Both the position numbers and the translations under genes were made by a program. A stretch of DNA of 64,000 nucleotides, taken from assembly GCA_027943245.1 (NCBI GenBank), contig JANDJZ010000160.1, forward strand, positions 23,032 through 87,031, in the 5' to 3' direction. The stretch is from Acanthamoeba sp. SK_2022b (lineage: Eukaryota > Discosea > Longamoebia > Acanthamoebidae). The notes under the pieces are model-generated. The model had not been told where the DNA came from, ran no database searches, and saw nothing but the letters and a program-made list of their open reading frames with translations. This document shows positions 44,001 to 53,629 of the stretch, in pieces; within the stretch, counting starts at the first letter, position 1; every line of letters starts with the position of its first letter.

Positions 44001-47000
44001 CCGCAGTTGGCTGATCGATGCGTCGGAGCTGGAGATGGGCGAGGTTCTGGGCACGGGAGGCTTCGGACGGGTCAACAAGGCCGTTTGGCGAGGCACGGAG
44101 GTGGCTGTCAAGACTCTCACCGCCGCCTACTCCCCCGAACTCCACCAGTCTTTTATCGAAGAGGTATGAGCGTCACCCAAGGTTAGGGCGTCTTTCTCAC
44201 CTCCTTTGATAAATTTCACTTTTTGATTGGCTTAGGTGCGTGTCATGACCTCGCTGCGCCATCCGAACGTGGTCCTGTTTATGGCGGCAGCAACAAAGCC
44301 GCCCAATCTGTGCATTGGTGCGAGCCATCGCTGTTCTTGGCTGTGTCCATCCAGTCTGATTTTTTCTCCATCAGTGATGGAGCTGATGTCGATGGGCTCT
44401 CTCCACGACGTGCTCCATAATGAGTACATAATCGAAATTCCGACCAAGCTGCGCATCAAGATCCTGCGCCAAGCCGCCAAGGGCCTCTACTTTCTCCATT
44501 CTTCTGGTTTGCTCCGTCTCCCCCTTTCCTCCACCGTTGTGCTGTACTCACGTCGTGGCTTCGTCTTCACAGGGATTACGCACAGAGATCTCAAGTCGCT
44601 CAACCTCTTGCTCGACTCGAGGTGGCACGTCAAGGTCTCCGACTTTGGACTGGCACGCTTGCACGAACAGCACCTGCACCGAGGTCTCGCTGCGTCGGGC
44701 CATCAGTCGCAGCGACAGCCCGTGGACCAGGGCCTGAGTGTGCCTTGGTCGGCGCCCGAAGTGCTCAACCAATCGCGCGGGTTTGGCTACGACCACGCCG
44801 CTGCCGACGTTTACAGCTTCGGCATCATCATGTGGGAAGTGCTCACCCGCCAGGCGCCCTACTCCAACATGCGGTACACTCTCAGCGTTAGCAAAACACA
44901 CACACACGCGCGCGCGCGCGCTCGCGCATGGATTGCTGATGTGAATGTGGGGGCTCAGGCCAGCAGCAATCGCAGTGGCGGTGTTGAAGGACGGCATGCG
45001 GCCTCCGGTGCCACCAAGCGCGCCGGCCGACTACGCCGCACTCATGAGCGCAGCATGGGACACCAATGCCGAAGCGCGGCCCTCGTTCCTGGACGTCTTG
45101 AGTCGGCTGAGGCACATGGCCGCACGGTTCTCAGATAACCAGAATAGTAAGAACGGCAAGAAGCAGGTGTCGTGGATGACGTCGAGCGTCTTTTCATCAG
45201 CATCCGAGATCGACAACGAGGACGAAGTTTCATCAGGTATTCACTGATAGATATATGGCTGACGCAAGCTCTCCAGAGAAGCGTCTGATGTGGTCTTCCG
45301 ATGTGTGCAGGCCTGTCTTCGCATGGGTCTGTAGGCGCGCTCTACTCGGGGGAGGGCGAGCGGGCGGTGGTGGCGCCCACGGGCGAGATGGCGATCGTCT
45401 TCAGCGATATCGTGCGAGCAATGGCGCTGTGGGACATGGCCCCCGAAGCAATGCGCGACGCCACTCTTGCCTACAATGAGCTTCTGCGCCAACGATTGCT
45501 TGAGTTTGATGGCTACGAGGCAACCTGCTTCAAGTGAGTTGCACTTTCTCCGCTTCCCGCCTCATGCCATTGGCTCATGCTCTCCCCGCTCTTTGTGTCT
45601 GCAGAAAGGGCAACACCGGCGAGGGCTCTCTGTGTGCGGCCTTTGACGACGTGTCAAAGGCTGTGGCCTGGTGCGCGCGCGTTCAGTTGGATCTCATGGA
45701 AGTGGACTGGCCTGAGGCGCTGCTACAGCTTCCCGAGGCACGCGAGGAATACGTCGATGGGCGGCTGGTGTTCAAGGCACGTACAACTCTCACCTGCTCC
45801 CTGTATGCTTGTGCTCACCTGAGACGGTGTTGCAGGGACCGCGAGTGAGGATGGGCGTACACATGGGCGAGCCGCGCCGCCTGGTGGACTCCATCACGCG
45901 GCGAGTCGAGTACATGGGTCCACCGGTCAACACGGCGGCGCACATCACGACCATGGCTCAGGGCGGACAGGTGCTCGTGTCCGAGACCGCGTTGCATCAC
46001 CTCGATGCACACGAGGATCGGACCACCGACGGTGGCCTCGGTGGAGACGAGAACTACGACTACGCCTTGATCAGGCGACGCAGTCGGTGGACATCGACGG
46101 ATCAGTTCGAATTGATCGACAATTTGCCCCACCACGGTACGCTCTACTCTATGCGAGTGCCTGGCCTCGAAGGCCGGTTTTCGGGCGGCGGAGCTGGTGG
46201 GGCTTCGCCGACGGCCGAGGCACATGGCGGAGGCTACCAACACACCGAAGACGGCTTCCTCATGTCTGCCAATCTCTGTCGGTATGACCACCGAAACTCA
46301 TGGCTCTCCGATTACAAACGTTGATATTTGTAATAATTAATATTCTATTATTTATCTGTAATGAGAGAAATCCATAAGCAAATCAACAAAACTTTTAATT
46401 ATGATTTGAGAGCTGATATCTTGATTAACAGGTGGATCATTGACATGGAGGAGATCGAGGAGGAGAGCGAGCAGCTAGGCAGCACGATCGGCACCTACGG
46501 CGTGGTCCACCGCGCGCTGTGGAAGGGCATCGAGGTGGCCGTCAAGCGGTTCATTAACCAGAAGCTGAGCGAGCGGGAGCTGCTCGCGTTCCGTGCCGAG
46601 GCCGCCTTCCTCGCTGAACTGAGCCACCCCAATCTTCTCCTTTTCATCGGTCCGTACACCACACAACACCCACATCACACATCGCGCACGGAATGACGAT
46701 GCATGCACAGGAGCGTGCGTAAAGAAGCCCAACCTATGCGTGGTGATGGAGTTTGCCCGTCATGGAAGCCTTTACTATGTCCTGCACTCGGGTCCCGTCA
46801 GGCCGTCGTGGCCCCAGCGACTCGGCATGCTGCGCTCGGCGGCGCTCGGTCTCAGCTTCCTGCACGGACTCGAGCCGCCGCTGGTCCACGGCAACGTCAA
46901 GTCCACGAACCTGCTGGTCGACTCCGATGCCATGGCCAGCGTCAAGGTGGCCGACTTTGGCTATTCCCAGCTACTCAAGCAGAACACCACCATGACCCGC

Positions 47001-47511
47001 TGCGCCACCCCCGCGTTTATGGCACCTGAAATCATCCGCGGCGAGGCGTAACTACTCCCCCCTCTTTTCTATCTCTCTCTCTCTTTTGCCTGAGTGGCTG
47101 ACGGTCGTGGGCAACGTATTCAGGAGCTCAGCGAGCTCAGATGTGTACAGCATGGGGATCGTGATGTGGGAGGCGCTCACCCTGAGACAGCCCTTTGCCG
47201 GACAGTGCGAGACGCTTCCCGTCCATAACTATCTGAGGAGGTTGGACTGGAATGTGTTTGTTGAATTGAATGTCGCGATCGTGGGTGGTGGCAGGAACTT
47301 CTTGGACGTGTCGCTCGATGTGCTGAAAGGCACGAGGCCGCCGATGCCTAGCGGCGACGGTTCGCCGAAGAACCCGTTCGAGAAGATGATGGCGCGGTGC
47401 TGGCAGACCAAGCCCTCCAAGCGACCGACAATGGTTGAACTGGCCGAGTTTCTTGCCCACCAGCTGGCCGAGCCATTGGGGCGTCCCATCTCTCCCCACG
47501 ACATCCCTTGA
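41017..47511 (+). CDS. Receptor: PstS-like x2, TM, kinase, cyclase-like, second kinase-like domain
   Basis: Exon 1 (41017-41074) is a signal peptide (RINCSSLCLLFAFLWLRC) that splices in frame to ATGQVIKGGGG. Extracellular part: one phosphate-binding-protein-like domain (VTEEIVWIYRPFLNA, LLTRIWLGEVSRWNDPDLL) and a second (LTTLAEIYMGRITSWRDPAIL, VDQSGSYNYPF), then an EGF-like C-rich stretch (CVLNGTICSNYGTCRSRKC) and a TM helix (VSLATAALVCVIVVIGSVWV). Inside: kinase 1 with GTGGFGRV, EVAVK, HRDLKSLN (44581 on), DFG and SAPEV, all intact; a class III cyclase-like domain (45390-46160); then kinase-like 2 (46440-47511) with VAVK, VHGNVKSTN in place of HRDLKxxN, DFG and APE. The cyclase-like domain keeps one metal Asp (codon 45406-45408) but lacks others. 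It likely senses a small ligand or anion at the plasma membrane or a vacuole. About twenty exons. Confidence 0.85.
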
Positions 47512-47692
47512 TTTTGTACCATAGGCCAACAGGTTGAGTTCAATGGCGGTCAACATATGCTAAATTTCGATGATCATTCAAGGTCAACGAAAGTCAAGCA
47601 TCTTCATTGCGCCACATCCACACCTCTTCCATAGACAAGATGCGCTCGCCAAGACGCGCTGAAGTTCACTCGAGTGAATTGACAGTGATACC

Positions 47693-49640
47693 ATGGTTCT
47701 AGGCGAGCTTGGCACGAAGATCAACGAAGCGCTGCAGGCAGTGACAAGCAGAGCCGTGATAGGGCAAGATGACATCGACAACATGCTCAAGCAGATCTGC
47801 AACGGCCTCCTTACTGCGGACGTACAACTCCAACTCGTCGTTGCGATGAGGCAGAGGATGAAGGAGAAGATCCAGCAAGCCTACTCAATCCCTGGCACGT
47901 CCAAGCAGAAGGCCCTACGCCGAGTACTTACCTGCTGACAATTAGTGTTCTCAATTTGAGATTACTCATGCTACGTTCTCTAAACTCTGTTGACCAGGTC
48001 GTATTGGAAGAGTTGACTGCCCTCATCGACCCACAGCATAAGGGAGAGATGGCTGAAGCCCACCAGCCCACCAAACACCGGTCAAACGTGATCATGTTCG
48101 TCGGCTTGGAGGGGGCGGGCAAGACCACCACCGTCGCCAAGCTGGCGCGCCACTACAAGCGCAGAGGCTGGAAGGTCGGAATGGTGTGCGCGGACACATT
48201 CAGGGCTGGCGCGGGACCGCAGCTGTTGGGGCTGGGCAGGGCAATCAAGGTTCCGGTCTACAGCGACCCACTCTGTCACGATCCGGTGGTAGTCGCCCGA
48301 CAGGGCCTCGAAGTCTTCAAGCGAGAGGGCTACGAAATCATTCTCGTGGACACAAGCGGGCGGCACAAGCAAGAAGCAGCGCTCTTCGAAGAGATGGAGC
48401 AACTGGTAGCGAGCGTGGTAGGTCTACTTTCGTCGGCAAGAAAGGGCCAATTCGGGTCAACTGTACTCATGTCTGCTGATGGGATATCAGAATCCAGACC
48501 ATACCACGTTCGTGCTTGACGGGACCATCGGACAGATAGCTTACGATCAAGTGAGCGCTTTCAAACAAAGGGTGAGCATAGGTTCCATCATTGTGACCAA
48601 GTTGGATGGCCACGGCAAAGGCGGAGGCGCGCTATCCGCGTATAGTTTCCACACCTTGGTGCTTGGTGCAAGCGTGTTGTTTTCTGGTTTGCTCATGTTT
48701 GTGTATGTGTTGTTCCCAGAGTGGCTGCGGCCAGGTGTCCAATCACGTTTGTCGGAATGGGAGAGCATACTGAGGACCTTGAGCCGTTTCATGCCAGCCG
48801 ATTCATCAGCAAGATGTTAGGTCTGACACTCTTCTGCCATCTTACAGTACTCTCGTACCACAGCATTGACCCGCAACTTTCCTACGCTCTCAGGGATGGG
48901 CGACCTCCCCGGGCTAGTGGAGGCGATGAAAGCTGCAGACACCAAGCCAAATGACGCTGGGCAGCGTCTCCTAGCCGGAGGCTTCACCCTGCGTGACCTC
49001 TACGAACAGTTCGCTGCGATCCTCAAGGTGATAAAGGGTCCCTGTAAACCTGGTTCCATCAAGGCTCACTGCTCTTTTGTTGTGACATAGATGGGACCTG
49101 TGAACAAGCTGATAGAGATGATACCAGGCATGGACAAGTTGCTCCAGCTCAGCCAGGGCAAAGCCGACCCTTCCAGGAAACTTAAGGCGTACATGACAAT
49201 CATGGACTCTATGACCGACAAAGGTTCGAGCTTGTCTTCTCCATGACCCTTTGTCCTTGTCACTTTCGTGGCGCTGATTGCCTGGGCAGAGTTGGACGAT
49301 CCGGAGATATTCAAGAAGAACGCACACTCGCGCGTGTGTCGCATTGCGCGTGGCTCTGGCTGCGCAGTCACCGACGTCAACGAGCTACTGGCTCAGTATC
49401 GTGCATTCCTTCACCCGCCCAGGGGAAGAGGTTGTTCCGCTCCCAAGGTGCTAACCGCTGCTTTCTCGCATACACCGATAGCCTCTGCGCTCACACCTGC
49501 GACCTGCACAGGGACAGGGCCTGTCGCAAGTGGCCAAGCTGGTGCCGCCGAGCATGGTGAGGCAACTGGGCGGCATCAACGGCCTACAAGAGATGATGAA
49601 ATCGATGGGATCACGGGGTGGATGGCCCAAAGGCGGTTAG
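47693..49640 (+). CDS. SRP54: Signal recognition particle 54 kDa subunit
   Basis: Cytosolic GTPase of SRP that binds signal sequences on ribosomes and docks with the SRP receptor. N domain: [16 protein letters not shown] domain: [15 protein letters not shown] (G1), DTFRAGA (G2), VDTSGR (G3), [14 protein letters not shown] (G4) and [14 protein letters not shown] (G5 region); then [11 protein letters not shown] domain: [14 protein letters not shown] with the GM-rich loop, a helix ending MDSMTDK, and [21 protein letters not shown], which binds SRP RNA helix 8 (RIARGSG). The C-terminus is [16 protein letters not shown]. Eight or so exons. Ala-to-Ser in the DTAGR motif and GHGK for GxAKG are mild variations. 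It converges with the beta-lactamase-like gene, only 50 bp between stops. Confidence 0.95.
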
Positions 49641-49690
49641 GAACTGTGACAAACATTGCTCAGATACGAAGGTGGAGGTTGGAAAAGTGT

Positions 49691-50824
49691 TCATGAGGAG
49701 CCCTCGTGAGCTTGGTGGTCTCGGATGAGCGCGAGCACCACGTCGTTGCACGCAGTCGAAGAGCCGCTGCGGTTGGTAGTGACGATCAGGGCAAACTCCT
49801 TGGACGGAGATAGCCACGTCGTGCAGTGCCAAAGGGTGTTGTCGCCGCTGTGCGTGAGGCAGCGCCCGCCCCAGTCCGGCTGCTCGGAGACGATCCAGCC
49901 CATGGCGTACGCCGCCTCATCGCCTGGCAGCGGCGAGTGCAGGCGCCTGAACGCGGGCGGTGATAAGAGCGGAGGCGCCGTCGCGCCCTTGCCCGCGTCG
50001 AGATGTAGCGCCACGTAGCGCGCCCAGTCTTGAACGGTCATGGCCGCGGTGCCGGCCGGGCCTATCGACGCCGGATTGTCGCTTCCCGGCCCAGGCTCGA
50101 CCGGGGAGCAGTCGGCGGCGTGGTGACCATGGGGCGCGTCGGGAACACGAGCGCCTCGGGTGCCCGGCGCACCGAACGAACCGCTGGCGATGCCGAGCGG
50201 CGCCCACAGGCGCTCTCGCATGAGCGTCTCCCACGGCACCCCAGTGAGGCACTCGAGTGCGGTGCCCACCAGCGCAAACCCGGCTTTGCTGTAGACGTGC
50301 TGGGTGCCCGGCGTGACCTCTGGCGCCTGGGCTAGGATGTGCCCTGCCAGCTGCAGCCGTGACTCGGCCGGAGTGGCGGAGGGCCTGGCTTGCTGGGCAC
50401 AGGCCCGCAAGAACGGCAGCACGTCGGCAGGCGCGCCGCCCCTGTTGTGCAACAGCATGTCAAGGGTCACGCCGCGCCAGCCCGAATGAATGCGACCGAC
50501 GTGTTGGCCGAGAGCCTCTTCCAGGGTCATGTCGAGGTTGACGCCGCCGTCACCGGCCTCGGCCAGGATGGCGGCCAGCGTGGCCGTCATGGACTTGGTG
50601 CACGAGCCCAGGTGCCACTTGTCGCTCAGAGTGACGGGTGTAGAAGTGCCCCGTCGGCGCACCCCTGCGCAACCCTGTGCGGTCACTCGGCCACGCCACA
50701 CAATTGCGCATGCCATGCCGGGCACCCCATGGCGCCGTAAGGGCTCGGCCAGCAGAGCCGACACGTCGCGAGGGAGCACGGCGCGAGGTGCGGTGCTTGC
50801 GCTAGTCGTCCGCCAAGACCACAT
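49691..50824 (-). CDS. Beta-lactamase-related serine hydrolase, intronless
   Basis: One uninterrupted 377-codon frame, unusual here, where almost every other gene has several introns. The nucleophile motif SxxK is present as GSCTKSMT; the second motif (usually YxN) appears as YSKAG, with Lys at the Asn position; the third (HxG/KTG-like) is THSGDNTLW. The order and spacing match the class C beta-lactamase/penicillin-binding/esterase superfamily (PF00144-type). No signal peptide is obvious (starts MWSWRTTSAST), so it is probably cytosolic. Substrate could be an ester or amide. The lack of introns suggests recent acquisition from bacteria or retrotransposition; GC content is high like the host's. 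Alternative starts downstream are possible. Confidence 0.85.
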   Translation of the reverse strand: MWSWRTTSASTAPRAVLPRDVSALLAEPLRRHGVPGMACAIVWRGRVTAQGCAGVRRRGTSTPVTLSDKWHLGSCTKSMTATLAAILAEAGDGGVNLDMTLEEALGQHVGRIHSGWRGVTLDMLLHNRGGAPADVLPFLRACAQQARPSATPAESRLQLAGHILAQAPEVTPGTQHVYSKAGFALVGTALECLTGVPWETLMRERLWAPLGIASGSFGAPGTRGARVPDAPHGHHAADCSPVEPGPGSDNPASIGPAGTAAMTVQDWARYVALHLDAGKGATAPPLLSPPAFRRLHSPLPGDEAAYAMGWIVSEQPDWGGRCLTHSGDNTLWHCTTWLSPSKEFALIVTTNRSGSSTACNDVVLALIRDHQAHEGSS

Positions 50825-51060
50825 GCTGTGTTTGCTCGGTTTTTTTAGCCAGTTCCAGTGTCGGGGCTACAACCGGCAACATAATATTTTTCTATCCTTT
50901 TTTCCTTTTACCCCGGGCTTGCATGATGGGTTTCATAATGAGGTGTGCGTCTCAATGAAAAACAGTGTAAAACGTACACTACGGGGAGCACAGCTTTTTG
51001 TGTGTCCCGTACAATAAAAACCAAGGCTGATATCATTTTAGCAGTACACCACTACACCAT

Positions 51061-51950
51061 GAGTTGCACCAAACAACAAGTTACACAGCAAGTAGAGAAA
51101 AGGGTTCCTGCACAGGTACTTCGCTCAATCATTGCATTCATTGTCGCCAAGGAGCCTCCTCTTTGGGGCATGCGCTGTGGGAAACATTTCTACTGTCGTT
51201 TTGTGCTTGTCACCCTTTACAAGGACTGCTATGCCATTGGCCAAGATTGACTCTACAATGAGGTCAAGAAGTGGATTCTCTGCTCATCCAGGTTGCTGCG
51301 CCACAACATCCATGTCCTTCATCTCATCCACAAGGAGTGGGCACAAACAGTAACTCAACTTGGCAACTTGACCACCTGGCATTGCCTTGCAGCTGAGCTT
51401 GAACTCTCTGGGCCAGTTGAAGGTGGTTGCTTATGGATGGACTCTTTTGATGCCCATCTTAGTGGAGTGAGTCTCAAAGAAGGACCCTTCATGGAGCTAC
51501 AAGCTAAATTCACCCAGCCAGCATTTCATGGCACTGAGCAATGCACATGGCCAGTTTCAAGTGTTGTGGGGTGGGTACTTGCCCAAGATCTTTGATGGGG
51601 ACTTCCTCAAGCTACAACAAAACTTCATTGAGAGGAAGCTCAAAGGAGCTGTGATCCTTGCTGACAACCACTTCTCCTATGGCCAAATGGGCTTCCACAG
51701 TGTCAAATTTGTCATGACTCTCTCCTGCCCCAAGGGTCGCTCAGCTCATCTTGAAGGTGCATGGACCCTCACTCAGGAGCAACAGAGCTACAACAGGGAG
51801 TTGGCCTCAGCACATGCCCATGTTGAGAATGGGTTTGGGCGTGTGGTTGGCATCTTTGACACACTGAAGAAGGCATGGCACAAAGATGAAACACAGCAGA
51901 ATGCATGTGTATGGACTGCTGTGGGCATTTGCAATAAGCGCCTCCAATAA
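51061..51950 (+). pseudogene. Decayed DDE transposase, PIF/Harbinger (DDE_Tnp_4)-like
   Basis: Mobile-element transposase broken by frame changes near 51240 and 51530. Fragments in order: MSCTKQQVTQQVEKRVPAQV (51061), a helical DNA-binding-like region including LRHNIHVLHLIHKEW, then GCLWMDSFDAHLSG with the first catalytic-type Asp. After the second frame change come HGQFQVLWGGYLPKIFDGDF and GAVILADNHFSYGQ, where the Asp of LADNHF fits the second catalytic D (family form GDSGY/F). The final LTQEQQSYNRELASAHAHVE plus NGFGRVVGIF matches the family C-terminal signature (N-R-x-H-x-x-x-R-x-x-V-E-R-x-F-G-x-L-K), with the third catalytic Glu. The Arg usually found before VE is His here. It ends at a stop at 51948-51950. 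No terminal inverted repeats were recognised. Confidence 0.7.
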
Positions 51951-52893
51951 AGTCAGGAGTCCCCAATGCTCCTCCATTGACCAGCACAAAGCTCATCTTT
52001 CCTTCCTCCCACGAAACAAGGTTGTATGGTCTGTGAATATTTTTTTTTTGTATGCCCACCTCAATGGCCTACTCCACCTTCCTTCCACTTTCGCCACCTT
52101 CTCCACCCTACCACGCCCATTGGCACCCTTCCAGGCCTCGCCTCCTGGTCATCCATTGAACTGCTCTCTCCTCTCTTCATCATTTTCCATGCCCACCCAC
52201 GCCCAGCCAGGCCTTGCCACCTGGATGTCTGGTTGTTGAGACTGGCCAGCCCTATGAGACTGCAGCAGTAGACACAGGTCACATGGCCCCCTTTCTTGCT
52301 GGTATGCACACAGCATCCCCAGTGTTCATGCCTTGTCAAGCAGCACCTCAACCCAGTTGCAGGTTCTCCACCCCAGCAGGGAGATGAATCAATCTGGAAG
52401 GCCTTGGCCACCATTCCAAAGCTGCTGAACTGGCTTGAGGAGAAGGGCTTGAAGCTGAAGGAGGAGTAACTTCATACCTATATGAAGAAGATAAATTTGA
52501 ATGGAGATAAAGAAGAAGGGATAAAAACCTCCTCTTTTTCTTGAATGAGAGGTCAAAAATGACTGACATTGCACAAATGTATGCCAGTGCACCTCCATGC
52601 TTGCTTGCAACCACTGTGCCACACATCTAGTGCCATTGCAAATGTGCATGCAATACCCATGCATCTCTGTCACCACAAAAATGCCTTCCTTCTCTTGTGG
52701 GTGAAGATCTATTATGATGAAAAAGTGACATCTTGAAATGCACATGAACCCTTTGGGTCAAGTACATTATTGGGCTGTGGTGGTTGAACCAATGTGCATC
52801 AGGTCAATGCTCACCTTGTTGTTTTGATGAAAAAGGTAAGATGGTGAAGTGACATCTGTGGATGTACAGAATATACATGGGTTCCACCTTGAG

Positions 52894-53495
52894 TCATTTA
52901 CAGGCATTTTTGGGTTTGTTATAAAGTGCCATCGTTACTTTTTTCTGAACACTCTGTTCCAGGCTCTTTTGAAGGGAGGTAAGAGGGCAGCAGTAGGGGG
53001 CCTGCAGCTGAGCAGCAAGGCATACACAGGCAAGTGGATCAGCCTTGGACTTCATGCTTGCACATTCCTCAATGGATCTCAACCCACTGTTGATCACCAC
53101 CTCACCAACAGTCTTCAGGATGGTCTTGCTGGAGTGGTGTTGAGGAAGCAGGATGAGGTAGAGTTTGGATTGGAAGGTTACAGCAGGCAGTGCCAAGCTC
53201 AGCATCAGTCAGTTCAGGTGGCTTCATCTCCTCATTGTTGATCTTTCACCAGCTGGGTGTGAGGGAAGGCAGGGTCACTGAGGATAAACTGCCAGCCAAG
53301 TTGCTGCTGGAGGGCGGCAAGTGCAGAGATCACCACAATGCTTGATGGTGCGTACTTGTGCTCAAGATGAACTGCCCACTGCTCAATTCGTTCATCATCT
53401 TTCCCCATTGAGATTCCCCTTGTGCTTAGTCTACCAGCTGCACCACCTTTCCTGCCAGTAAACGTCAGCTGATCCAACAGCTCTCTTCTCACCAC
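52894..53495 (-). pseudogene. Unassigned decayed coding fragments
   Basis: Minus-strand open stretches 53495-53232 (YAPSSIVVISALAALQQQLGW then ILSDPAF) and 53205-52894 sit in different frames. The first superficially resembles the helical core-binding domain of tyrosine recombinases (S-x-I-x-x-x-x-S-A-L-x-x-L), but no catalytic Arg-His-Arg-Tyr motifs are visible. I cannot assign it with confidence. CpG is scarce here too. Confidence 0.25.
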
Positions 53496-53629
53496 CTCTG
53501 GATCTCCTCAGTGCTGGTAAGGTCGCTGGGCACACTTGGCGGGGCTTGTCCCCACCTGACACACTCAACTCGCCAAGTACCGCCCCCACCAGTCATTTCA
53601 CCCTTTGAGTTCATGGGCAACTGTAAGGT

